Of a stretch of 64,000 nt of DNA, positions 16,572 to 23,922 are shown one piece after another. The stretch is from assembly GCA_022800935.1 (NCBI GenBank), contig JAAWRH010000019.1, positions 1 through 64,000 on the forward strand, written 5' to 3'. A program made the position numbers and the translations under genes. This stretch comes from Oscillospiraceae bacterium (lineage in GTDB: Bacteria > Bacillota > Clostridia > Oscillospirales > Ruminococcaceae). The notes beneath the pieces are model-generated. The model ran no database searches, was not told the origin of the DNA, and was given only the letters and a program-made list of their open reading frames with translations. Position 1 is the stretch's first letter. Every line of letters starts with the position of its first letter.

Positions 16572-17435
16572 TTATCTTTCCCATATGGCGGTGCTCCCGC
16601 AGGGCAGTACCCTTCCGCTTTCCTTTACCGTCAGCCCAATCTCCCCGGAGGATACCTTTCCCCCATGGGCATCCCCCACCGTCACCCCCAGCAGGTATTC
16701 CATTACCGCCGCAGGCAGCCCCGTGGTGTAGGAGTTCAGCAGGAAAAACAGCGGCTCTTCCTTCAATACCCCGCTGCACACCTTCACCAGATCATATATC
16801 TGGTCCTCCAGCTTCCATACCTCTCCCCCAGGGCCCCTCCCGTAGGAGGGCGGGTCCATGACCACCGCGTCGTACCGGTTCCCCCGCCGGATTTCCCGCT
16901 CCACAAACTTGCGGCAGTCGTCCACAATCCACCGGATGGGCTTCTCCTCCAGCCCGGAACGCTTGGCATTGTCCCTGGCCCAGGCCACCATCCCCTTGGA
17001 GGCATCCACATGGCAGACGCTGGCCCCCGCGGCGGCACAGGCCAGGGTTGCCCCGCCGGTGTAGGCGAACAGGTTCAGCACCGAAACCGGCCCGCCCGCC
17101 CCCGCAATCTTCTCCGCCATCCAGTCCCAGTTGACCGCCTGCTCCGGAAAAAGGCCCATGTGCTTGAAGTTGGTGGGCCTCACCAGAAATGTAAGATGCT
17201 TATACTTTACAGTCCACTCCTGCCTGGGCAGGGAATAAAACTCCCAGCGCCCTCCCCCGGAGGAGGAGCGGAAGTAAACGGCGTCGGCGTTTTTCCACCG
17301 CGGGTCCCTCTTGGGGGTGTTCCATATGATTTGGGGGTCGGGGCGGACCAGATAGGTCTCCCCCCACCGCTCCAGCTTATCGCCGCCGGAGGTGTCGAGT
17401 ATTTCATAATCGGTCCAGCCGCTGGCTGTTCTCAT
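16572..17435 (-). CDS. Class I SAM-dependent methyltransferase (RlmI/RlmK-like)
   Basis: 287 aa. SAM-binding motif I VLNLFAYTGGATLACAAAGA, the acidic VDASKGMVAWARDNAKRSGL motif II, and motif IV MDPPSYGRGPGGE. This FAYTG/DPPSYGRG set is shared with rRNA cytosine-C5 methyltransferases of the RlmI type, but the N-terminal PUA domain of RlmI is missing. Target unproven. GAAGGA precedes the ATG, and it lies 49 bp downstream of glmM. Confidence 0.82.
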   Translation of the reverse strand: MRTASGWTDYEILDTSGGDKLERWGETYLVRPDPQIIWNTPKRDPRWKNADAVYFRSSSGGGRWEFYSLPRQEWTVKYKHLTFLVRPTNFKHMGLFPEQAVNWDWMAEKIAGAGGPVSVLNLFAYTGGATLACAAAGASVCHVDASKGMVAWARDNAKRSGLEEKPIRWIVDDCRKFVEREIRRGNRYDAVVMDPPSYGRGPGGEVWKLEDQIYDLVKVCSGVLKEEPLFFLLNSYTTGLPAAVMEYLLGVTVGDAHGGKVSSGEIGLTVKESGRVLPCGSTAIWER

Positions 17436-17484
17436 AGCTTTTCGATTCCTTCCCGCAGGGTCCGGCCCCGCGCCGTTTTATATT

Positions 17485-18846
17485 TTACCGCAGCAGCTCC
17501 CCGATGCGGGCCGCCATGCGCTCCACCAGGCTCTGTATCTCCCCCTGGTCTTTCCCCTCCGCCATGACTCGGATGAGGGGCTCGGTCCCCGACGGTCTCA
17601 CCAGGATGCGCCCTCCGTTCCCCAGCAGCTCCTGCTGTTCCCGGATGTAGGCCTCCACCTGTTCGTTTCCGTCGTATCTGGCCCGTTCCTCCTTGGTCAC
17701 CTTCAGGTTCTCCATGGCCTGGGGATAGGTATCCATCACCGAGGCCATGGCTCCCAGACTTCTGCCGGTCTCGGCCATGATTTCCAGCACCCGCAGGGCG
17801 GAAAGCTGTCCGTCCCCGGTGTTCATGTACTGGGAAAAGATGATATGTCCCGAAGCCTCTCCGCCCAGGGTGTACCCCTTTTCCAGCATCCGTTCCAGGA
17901 TGTACCGGTCCCCCACCGCGGTCACGTCGGTCCGCAGCTCCTCCTCCTGGGCGAATTTGAAGAAGCCCAGGTTGGACATCACCGTCACCACCACGGCGTT
18001 GTCCTTGAGCAGGCCGTGCTGCTTCATATACTGGGCGCAGATAGCAATGAGCTTATCCCCGTCCACCACATTGCCCTCCCGGTCCACCATGATGCACCGG
18101 TCCGCGTCCCCGTCAAAGGCCACGCCTAAATCGCAGTGCTCCGCCTTCACATAATCCGCCAGGAACTGGATGTGGGTGGAGCCGCACCCGGCGTTGATGT
18201 TAAAGCCGTTGGGCCGGTCGTTGAGAAAAACACATTCCGCCCCGCAGTCCCGGAATACCTTTGCCGCCGTGGCGGAGGCGCTGCCGTTGGCGCAGTCAAA
18301 GGCAATCTTGCACCCCGGCAGGCGGAAGGAGGCGCAGCTTCTCAGGTAGTTGGCGTAGTCGTCCGCCGCCCGCCGGCTCCAGTCGAAGCACTGGCCCATG
18401 TCCTTGGGAGCGGCGATGATTCCTTCCGCCGTCTTTCTCCCGTCCATGATGGCCTCCATCTCCTCTTCCACCCCGTCGCTGAGCTTGTAGCCGCTGCGGT
18501 TAAAGAGCTTGATGCCGTTGTCCTCAAAGGGATTGTGGGAGGCGGAAACCATGACCCCCGCGTCCATTTCATATTGAGCGGTCAGCCGCGCCACACCGGG
18601 CGTGGGGATCACCCCCAGACGGTACACGTCCGCCCCCGCGCTGAGCAGTCCGGCCGCGATGGCGTTTTCCAGCATCTCGCCGGAGCACCGGGTATCCCTC
18701 CCGATGACCACCCTGGGGCGCTTGCCGTCAGTTCTGTTTTCCGCCAGAACCACAGCCGCCGCCCGGCCGATGGACAATGCCAGCTCTGCCGTCAATTCCT
18801 CATTTGCCCTTCCTCTTACACCGTCTGTCCCAAAATATTTTCCCAT
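17485..18846 (-). CDS. glmM: Phosphoglucosamine mutase
   Basis: Converts glucosamine-6-P to glucosamine-1-P for UDP-GlcNAc and cell-wall synthesis. N-terminal MGKYFGTDGVRG, active-site SASHNPFEDNGIK with phosphoserine at about Ser103, metal loop DGDADRC, sugar-binding GGEASGHI and phosphate-binding RPSGTEPLIRVM. 453 aa, full length. It follows ruvB on the same strand after 93 bp. Confidence 0.97.
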   Translation of the reverse strand: MGKYFGTDGVRGRANEELTAELALSIGRAAAVVLAENRTDGKRPRVVIGRDTRCSGEMLENAIAAGLLSAGADVYRLGVIPTPGVARLTAQYEMDAGVMVSASHNPFEDNGIKLFNRSGYKLSDGVEEEMEAIMDGRKTAEGIIAAPKDMGQCFDWSRRAADDYANYLRSCASFRLPGCKIAFDCANGSASATAAKVFRDCGAECVFLNDRPNGFNINAGCGSTHIQFLADYVKAEHCDLGVAFDGDADRCIMVDREGNVVDGDKLIAICAQYMKQHGLLKDNAVVVTVMSNLGFFKFAQEEELRTDVTAVGDRYILERMLEKGYTLGGEASGHIIFSQYMNTGDGQLSALRVLEIMAETGRSLGAMASVMDTYPQAMENLKVTKEERARYDGNEQVEAYIREQQELLGNGGRILVRPSGTEPLIRVMAEGKDQGEIQSLVERMAARIGELLR

Positions 18847-18939
18847 TCAGGCTCTCATCCCTTCCGAAATCATGTTGAACAAATTCTTCCCCGTACTGCT
18901 GCTGTTCCATTTTATGCGGGGTGATAAAAAACAGTTCTT

Positions 18940-20037
18940 CTATATTTGCAGCTTAAGCTGTCCGTCTGTTTCAGGGGTTTCGCCGCCGTCCAGCGTTTTG
19001 GGGACCTTCAACCCCAGATGTTCATAGGCCAGGCGGGTGACGCAGCGTCCCCTGGGAGTTCTGCTGATAAAGCCAATCTGCATCAGATACGGTTCGTTGA
19101 CGTCCTCCAGGGTGACGGCCTCCTCGCCGATGGCTGCCGCCAGCGTCTCCAGTCCCACCGGTCCGCCGCCGTAGTTGCGGATGATGGTTCGGAGCATTCT
19201 TCTGTCGGTGACCTCCAGCCCCAGCTTATCCACCTCCAGCCTGCCCAGGGCGATGTCCGCAATCTGTCCGGTGATGACACCGTCCCCCAGCACCTGGGCG
19301 TAATCCCGGACCCGCTTCAGCAGGCGGTTGGCGATACGGGGGGTTCCCCGGCTTCTCCTTGCCAGCTCCGCCGCCCCCTCCTTTTCACAGGGGATTCCCA
19401 GAATGGAGGCACTGCGCAGGATGATTTCGGTCAGCTCCTCCGGGGTGTACAGCTCCAGCCGGAACACCATGCCGAAGCGGTCCCGGAGAGGGCTGGTGAG
19501 CTGCCCGGCGCGGGTGGTGGCCCCCACCAAAGTGAACTTGGGCAGGTCGATGCGGATGGACCGGGCCGCCGGTCCCTTCCCGATGATGATATCCAGGGCA
19601 AAGTCCTCCATGGCGGGGTACAGTACCTCCTCCACCGCCCTGGACATCCGGTGTATCTCGTCGATAAACAGCACGTCGTTGGGGGCCAGGTTGGTCAGCA
19701 GGGCGGCCAGGTCGCCGGGCTTCTCAATGGCCGGGCCGGAGGTGACCCGCAGGTTGACCTTCATCTCGTTGGCGATAATGGCGGACAAGGTGGTCTTACC
19801 CAGTCCGGGGGGGCCGTAGAGCAGCACATGGTCCAGCTGTTCCCCGCGCCGCTTGGCCGCCTCCATGTACACCGCCAGGTTTTCCTTGACCTTCTCCTGT
19901 CCGACATATTCCCTGAGGGTCTGGGGGCGCAGCGTTGTTTCCAGGTCGAAGTCCTCTTCCATGCTCTCCGGTGAGGTCACGCGGCTCTCAAAGCGCGCCT
20001 CGTCTATCTCCATATCTGTTTCTCTCTTTTTTCCCAT
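18940..20037 (-). CDS. ruvB: Holliday junction branch-migration helicase RuvB
   Basis: AAA+ motor of RuvAB. Walker [13 protein letters not shown], Walker B LFIDEIH, sensor 1 VGATTRAG, and the C-terminal winged-helix ([12 protein letters not shown]...[12 protein letters not shown]). 365 aa with a slightly long acidic N terminus. Order ruvC-ruvA-ruvB in one operon. Confidence 0.98.
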   Translation of the reverse strand: MGKKRETDMEIDEARFESRVTSPESMEEDFDLETTLRPQTLREYVGQEKVKENLAVYMEAAKRRGEQLDHVLLYGPPGLGKTTLSAIIANEMKVNLRVTSGPAIEKPGDLAALLTNLAPNDVLFIDEIHRMSRAVEEVLYPAMEDFALDIIIGKGPAARSIRIDLPKFTLVGATTRAGQLTSPLRDRFGMVFRLELYTPEELTEIILRSASILGIPCEKEGAAELARRSRGTPRIANRLLKRVRDYAQVLGDGVITGQIADIALGRLEVDKLGLEVTDRRMLRTIIRNYGGGPVGLETLAAAIGEEAVTLEDVNEPYLMQIGFISRTPRGRCVTRLAYEHLGLKVPKTLDGGETPETDGQLKLQI

Positions 20038-20084
20038 ATCCGGCCTGTTCCCTCCATCCGTCTATCTATGTATTTGGTATTAAC

Positions 20085-20684
20085 TTACTGTCCGGCAAGA
20101 CTTCTCAGCGACAGGGTGATCAGCTTGTCCACCGGCAGGTTCGGGTCCAGCTTGGAGAGGGCCGACGCCGCCTCCGACTGGGAATAGCCCAGCACCACCA
20201 GCGCGCTGATGGCCTCCCCGATGCTGGTGGAATCCTCCGGCAGGGGAATGTCGGCCGCGGCAAAGCCCTTGGAGGCCTCCGCGCCCTTGATCTTATCCTT
20301 CAGCTCCAGGACAATCCGTTCCGCCAGCTTAGCCCCCACTCCCTGGGAGCGGGTGATGGTCTTGGCGTCCCCGGAGGCGACACAGAGGGCAAACCGCTCC
20401 GGCGACAGGTCCGACAGGATGGAAAGGGCCAGCTTGGGCCCCACCTTGGAGACGCCGATGAGCATCTTAAAGCAGTTGAGCTCCTCCATATCTGCAAAGC
20501 CGTAAAGGTCCACCGCCCCCTCCCTGATATACAGGAAGGTGTACACCATGACCTCCTCTCCGGCCTTGGGGAGCTTGCGGAGGGTGGAAAGGGAGGTCTG
20601 GCACCGGTACCCCACCCCGCCGCACTCCACCACAGCCACATTTGCCTGGGTCAGTATCAGCTTGCCCCTTAAACTGTAAAACAT
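20085..20684 (-). CDS. ruvA: Holliday junction DNA-binding protein RuvA
   Basis: 199 aa. OB-fold N terminus MFYSLRGKLILTQANVAVVE, the helix-hairpin-helix pair LIGVSKVGPKLALSILS and ITRSQGVGAKLAERIVLEL, and the C-terminal RuvB-contacting domain (ALVVLGYSQSEAASAL). It binds four-way junctions and recruits RuvB. Gaps of 25 bp to ruvC and 47 bp to ruvB. Confidence 0.97.
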   Translation of the reverse strand: MFYSLRGKLILTQANVAVVECGGVGYRCQTSLSTLRKLPKAGEEVMVYTFLYIREGAVDLYGFADMEELNCFKMLIGVSKVGPKLALSILSDLSPERFALCVASGDAKTITRSQGVGAKLAERIVLELKDKIKGAEASKGFAAADIPLPEDSTSIGEAISALVVLGYSQSEAASALSKLDPNLPVDKLITLSLRSLAGQ

Positions 20685-20709
20685 CCGGCTTTCCTCCTGT
20701 TTTTGTCAA

Positions 20710-21339
20710 TCATTTTTGTTTTTTCCGCTGCTTGGAGAGGACTGCCCCGTATCCGTTTCCGCCCCAGCTGCTTCGTATCTTCAGGTTTCCTCCCTCAAAG
20801 GCGGTGGACCGGTCGCCGCCGGTGTTGTACTGCCCCATTTTGGAAACCGCCTCAATGCGGGAAAGGGCGGAGGCGGAGCTGTGGGCGTGACAGATTGCCA
20901 CCGCAAGGGCGTCGGCGGTATCGTCGGGGCGGGGAACCTCCTTTAAATTCAACAGGCGGCGGGTCATCTCCATCACCTGCTGCTTGTCCGCGTTCCCGTA
21001 CCCTGCCACCGACTGCTTGATCTTCATGGGCGTATACTCGTAAAACGGCACCCCGCACTTCTGGGCGCAGAGAAGAATTACCCCCCTGGCCATGGCGACG
21101 GAAATGACGGTGGTCTGGTTGTGCTGGTAAAAGAGCTGCTCCACCGCCACCGCCTCCGGCTTGTACCGGAGGAACACCTCCGTCAGGCTGTCGTAGATGA
21201 TTTCCAGCCTTTGCTCCAGGGGCATCCCCGCGGGGGTGGTGATGGAGCGGAAGTCCAGGGGGGTGAATTTGTTATTTTCATAGCGCACCACCCCGTAGCC
21301 GACGATGGCATAGCCGGGGTCGATTCCCATTACAATCAA
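20710..21339 (-). CDS. ruvC: Holliday junction resolvase RuvC, with C-terminal extension
   Basis: RNase-H-fold endonuclease that resolves junctions. Acidic catalytic residues are visible: D7 (MGIDPGYAIVGYG), E67 (AVEQLFYQHNQ), and D140/D143 (PRPDDTADALAVAICHAH). The family core ends near residue 155; a further ~50 basic, Gly/Ser-rich residues follow, so the protein is longer (209 aa) than typical RuvC. Headed by the promoter at 21424-21452. Confidence 0.95.
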   Translation of the reverse strand: MIVMGIDPGYAIVGYGVVRYENNKFTPLDFRSITTPAGMPLEQRLEIIYDSLTEVFLRYKPEAVAVEQLFYQHNQTTVISVAMARGVILLCAQKCGVPFYEYTPMKIKQSVAGYGNADKQQVMEMTRRLLNLKEVPRPDDTADALAVAICHAHSSASALSRIEAVSKMGQYNTGGDRSTAFEGGNLKIRSSWGGNGYGAVLSKQRKKQK

Positions 21340-21423
21340 AATGTAACCTCCTTGCGTCAGGCGGCGGTTTCAGGGGCTGGGCCCTGCTGCTCATATGTTC
21401 TTCTGCATAGTACATTCTCTTTT

Positions 21424-21452
21424 ATTATATCATAGGAAGAAAAAGGAGACAA
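21424..21452 (-). promoter_or_regulatory. Promoter of the ruvCAB operon
   Basis: Minus strand -35 TTGTCT (21452-21447), 17-bp spacer ending TGA (extended -10), -10 TATAAT (21429-21424), about 85 bp before ruvC. Confidence 0.7.
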
Positions 21453-21543
21453 TAGCATTTCCAAAGCCGTTTTACAAACCATGGTAAATTGGAACAAGTT
21501 TTTTGTATAAAATGACGAAATGCAAGAAATTTTGAAAAAAGGC

Positions 21544-21572
21544 TTGTAATTTGGGAAGGTACATAGTATAAT
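21544..21572 (+). promoter_or_regulatory. Promoter of the tRNA-Val gene
   Basis: -35 TTGTAA (21544-21549), 17-bp spacer, -10 TATAAT (21567-21572), 34 bp before the mature tRNA 5' end. It is divergent from the ruvC promoter. Confidence 0.75.
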
Positions 21573-21605
21573 CATAGACGTCCCAGAGAGCGGGGCAGAA
21601 AATAC

Positions 21606-21681
21606 GGACGATTAGCTCAGCTGGTAGAGCGTTCGCTTGACGTGCGAAATGTCAGGGATTCGAGTTCCTTATCGTCCACCA
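21606..21681 (+). tRNA. tRNA-Val (anticodon GAC)
   Basis: Full cloverleaf: acceptor GGACGAT/ATCGTCC, D arm with AGCTCAGCTGGTAGAGC, anticodon stem TTCGC/GCGAA with loop TTGACGT (anticodon GAC at positions 34-36), variable ATGTC, T arm AGGGA-TTCGAGT-TCCTT with one G-U pair, and genome-encoded ACCA end. Reads GUC/GUU valine codons. Flanked by its own promoter and terminator. Confidence 0.97.
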
Positions 21682-21686
21682 TCTAA

Positions 21687-21719
21687 GGACCTGAAATCCT
21701 GTGGATTTCAGGTCCTTTT
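21687..21719 (+). terminator. Terminator of the tRNA-Val gene
   Basis: Perfect 12-bp stem GGACCTGAAATC/GATTTCAGGTCC with a 5-nt loop, followed by TTTTG, starting 6 bp after the tRNA CCA end. Confidence 0.85.
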
Positions 21720-21817
21720 GCTTTAACGCAGAGAATAAACATCCATAGTCTTTGCCTAAAAATGAGGGGGCGGCACGTCAATGGATAACCCAAATATACG
21801 AACAGGAGGAAAATTCT

Positions 21818-22051
21818 ATGATGTATCCTTTCTTAACGTTAGATGATTCCACCGAAATAGTTCATTCTGAGATGCGTTCAGACGGTTCCGTCAAGGTATA
21901 TCTGGAAAAGCCGGATGAAAAGGACTGCTTCCACTATGCTTCCTGTTATCTTCCCGGCTATGAGTGGAAAGATATCTTTGGGTTTTCCCAGCAGGAGATT
22001 GAAAAATATCAGGAAATCATTCGATCCACCGCTATCAGGGAAAATATTTAG
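21818..22051 (+). CDS. Conserved small acidic protein of unknown function
   Basis: 77 aa beginning MMYPFLTLDDSTEIVHSEM, with a CFHYASCYLPGYEW stretch and an EIEKYQEIIRS helix near the end. No membrane segment or known catalytic motif is visible. The start at 21818 is set by CAGGAGG 9 nt upstream; the open frame extends 22 codons further without support. I recall similar short proteins beside Uma2 genes in Clostridia, but cannot assign a function. It lies just upstream of the two Uma2 genes and may belong with them. Confidence 0.6.
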   Translation: MMYPFLTLDDSTEIVHSEMRSDGSVKVYLEKPDEKDCFHYASCYLPGYEWKDIFGFSQQEIEKYQEIIRSTAIRENI

Positions 22052-22196
22052 AAATATCATGAAAATCATTGAAGCGCGAAGTGATGAGGTCATTTCTAAG
22101 TGGTCTGCTTACTTTGAATGTATTCGTTTCTTTTTGTAAAAATAGTCCGCCCCCTGTTCCGACGGGTGACAGATAAAAGAAAAAGGAGGACGCAGT

Positions 22197-22760
22197 ATGT
22201 CAGAAGCATACAGAATAGACTGGAAGGAAGAACTGATTGACGGCAGGCCGGTGGCAATGGCTCCAGCTTCTGTGGGGCACACTTTTGCCTCCAATAATAT
22301 TCTCAATATTTTTATGAATTATTTGAAGGGAAAAAAATGTGTTCCATTTGGGGAAGGTCCTCTGGTGTATCTGACAGAAAAAGACCATTTTGTCCCTGAC
22401 GTGATGATCGTCTGCGACCACAACAAAATCAAACCAAACGGCATTGACGGAGCGCCGGACCTTGTTGTCGAGGTTCTTTCCCCCAGCACCATGCGATATG
22501 ATAAGACTTACAAAAAAGATATTTATGCCAAAAGCGGTGTGAAAGAATACTGGCTTGTCAATCCATCCGACAAATCTATAGAGGTTTATCGGGGCGTCAA
22601 TAATGTGTTTACCATTCACGATGTGTATACCATTATTCCCGATTGGATGCTGTCAAATATGCCGCAATCTGAGCAGAGAGCGGCAGAAGCATCATTTAAA
22701 TGCAGCTTATTTGAAGATCTGGAAATTTCATTAAATGAGGTTTTCAGCGATTGGCACTAG
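22197..22760 (+). CDS. Uma2-family (DUF820) restriction-fold nuclease, copy 1
   Basis: 187 aa, PD-(D/E)xK-type fold of unknown biological role. Core seen: FVPDVMIVCD, then APDLVVEVLSPST with the catalytic-type Glu, the Lys-rich YKKDIYAKSGVKEYWLVNP, and SIEVYR. AAAAAGGAGG precedes the ATG. The first ~50 nt, including the ribosome site, are nearly the same as those of copy 2 at 22909, while later parts have diverged. More A+T-rich than the neighbouring housekeeping genes. Confidence 0.88.
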   Translation: MSEAYRIDWKEELIDGRPVAMAPASVGHTFASNNILNIFMNYLKGKKCVPFGEGPLVYLTEKDHFVPDVMIVCDHNKIKPNGIDGAPDLVVEVLSPSTMRYDKTYKKDIYAKSGVKEYWLVNPSDKSIEVYRGVNNVFTIHDVYTIIPDWMLSNMPQSEQRAAEASFKCSLFEDLEISLNEVFSDWH

Positions 22761-22870
22761 ATCACCTCTCTGCATGGGAAAAAATTTCGTGGCCTTCGCA
22801 CCTCCGGCCTTCAAACTGCCTTGAGCCTCAAATAGATAATCCCGCTCCACTATCATCCAAGCACAGGCAC

Positions 22871-22894
22871 TTGGACGATGCTTACGAAAACTTT
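22871..22894 (+). pseudogene. Remnant of a Nif11-like gene 3' end
   Basis: This 24-nt stretch encodes LDDAYENF in a frame lacking a usable start, just upstream of Uma2 copy 2. The same eight residues occur near the C terminus of the intact Nif11-like protein (codons at 23726-23749). The two stretches differ at 5 of 24 bases, all silent, so the similarity was kept at the protein level before decay. Inference: a second Nif11-like gene once stood between the two Uma2 genes. Confidence 0.45.
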
Positions 22895-22908
22895 AAGGAG
22901 GACGCTGC

Positions 22909-23475
22909 ATGTCAGAAGCATACAAAACGGATTGGAAGGAAGAACAAATCAACGGCAAGGTTGTAGCTATGTCCCCGGCCGCGTCCAACCACAACCGGAT
23001 CAGCGGAAACCTTTATCACATCTTCTCAAATTATCTGAGAGGCAAGACCTGCGTCCCTTATGGCGATAACGAAGCCGTTTATCTGACCCCAGAGGATATG
23101 TTTATCCCGGACTTCATGATTGTCTGTGACCGCTCTAAAATTAAACATAACGGGGTATACGGTCCTCCGGATTTAGTGGTTGAGATACTTTCGCCGAGCA
23201 CGGCTAAAAATGATAGAATTTACAAAAAAGAGATTTATGCCAAATGCGGCGTTTTGGAATACTGGATCATCAGTCCCGCTGAAAAATCTGTGGAAGTCTA
23301 TCTTAACACTGGCAGCGAATTCGTTCTGCATGAGGTCTATCATGCTTATATGGACTGGATGCTCGAATCCATGAGGGAAGAGGAGCGTAAAGCGATTGTG
23401 ACACATTTCAGATGCAGCTTGTATGATGACCTCGATATTTCTTTGGATGATATTTTTTACGATCTCTTGCCGTAA
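22909..23475 (+). CDS. Uma2-family (DUF820) restriction-fold nuclease, copy 2
   Basis: 188 aa, a clear paralogue of the gene at 22197: same MSEAY-x-x-DWKEE start, FIPDFMIVCDRSKI, PPDLVVEILSPST, YKKEIYAKCGVLEYWIISP and a matching C terminus RCSLYDDLDISLDDIF. Nuclease-fold acidic residues and the YKK lysines are kept in both copies, so both may be active. AAGGAGG precedes the ATG. Only 13 bp separate it from the Nif11-like gene, suggesting cotranscription. Confidence 0.88.
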   Translation: MSEAYKTDWKEEQINGKVVAMSPAASNHNRISGNLYHIFSNYLRGKTCVPYGDNEAVYLTPEDMFIPDFMIVCDRSKIKHNGVYGPPDLVVEILSPSTAKNDRIYKKEIYAKCGVLEYWIISPAEKSVEVYLNTGSEFVLHEVYHAYMDWMLESMREEERKAIVTHFRCSLYDDLDISLDDIFYDLLP

Positions 23476-23488
23476 GGAGGCGCTTAAA

Positions 23489-23767
23489 ATGGACCGAACC
23501 GGATTGATCCTCCAGCAGCTGCTGGACAAGGCATATCACGACCCGTCCCTCCGCCAGAAGCTGCTGGAAACCCGCTGTCAGCCGGACCCCATGGCGGCGT
23601 TCTGCCAAGCCGCCTGTGAGGCGGGATGTCCCCTCACCGTGGGGGAGCTGTTCGCTGTGGGCCAGGAATACAGCGATAATCAGTGCAAAAGCACCAACGG
23701 CGGCAACCCCAACCCTTACGAGGGGCTGGATGACGCCTATGAAAACTTTATGGTGAGCCTGCAATAA
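23489..23767 (+). CDS. Nif11-like small protein (possible RiPP-type precursor)
   Basis: 92 aa. The N-terminal helix pair (ILQQLLDKAYHDPSLRQKLL, then PMAAFCQAACEAGCPLTVGEL) has the Nif11 leader pattern: dP-x-L-r-x-kL followed by an AG-x-x-lT-x-EL end. The tail after about residue 65 (CKSTNGGNPNPYEGLDDAYENF) is Gly/Asn/Pro-rich with a single Cys, resembling a core peptide, although no modification enzyme or transporter is nearby. The start at 23489 has AAGGAGG upstream. A plain small regulatory protein is equally possible. Confidence 0.6.
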   Translation: MDRTGLILQQLLDKAYHDPSLRQKLLETRCQPDPMAAFCQAACEAGCPLTVGELFAVGQEYSDNQCKSTNGGNPNPYEGLDDAYENFMVSLQ

Positions 23768-23804
23768 ACAGGGCGGACCTCCAAATTTCATATAATTCTG
23801 TCTG

Positions 23805-23838
23805 AAAGCGGGAAACAGCCTTGATGTTTCCCGCTTTT
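23805..23838 (+). terminator. Terminator after the Uma2/Nif11-like cluster
   Basis: Perfect 12-bp stem AAAGCGGGAAAC/GTTTCCCGCTTT followed by T and G-rich sequence. The loop and 3' arm also hold the -35 of the next promoter. Confidence 0.7.
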
Positions 23839-23848
23839 GTGGTATAAT
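23821..23848 (+). promoter_or_regulatory. Promoter of the GltD-like gene
   Basis: -35 TTGATG (23821-23826), 16-bp spacer ending TGG (extended -10), -10 TATAAT (23843-23848). The -35 lies in the loop of the preceding terminator hairpin. Confidence 0.65.
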
Positions 23849-23922
23849 AAATAAAAACAGGAATAAAAATCCAACATATTCACCCATTTTTATACCATCT
23901 ATAGAAGGCGAGGAATTCCCCT

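Noticed and set aside
21606-21681. tRNA-Val 3' end as phage/island attachment site
   Set aside because: No direct repeat of the tRNA 3' end was seen downstream and there is no integrase.
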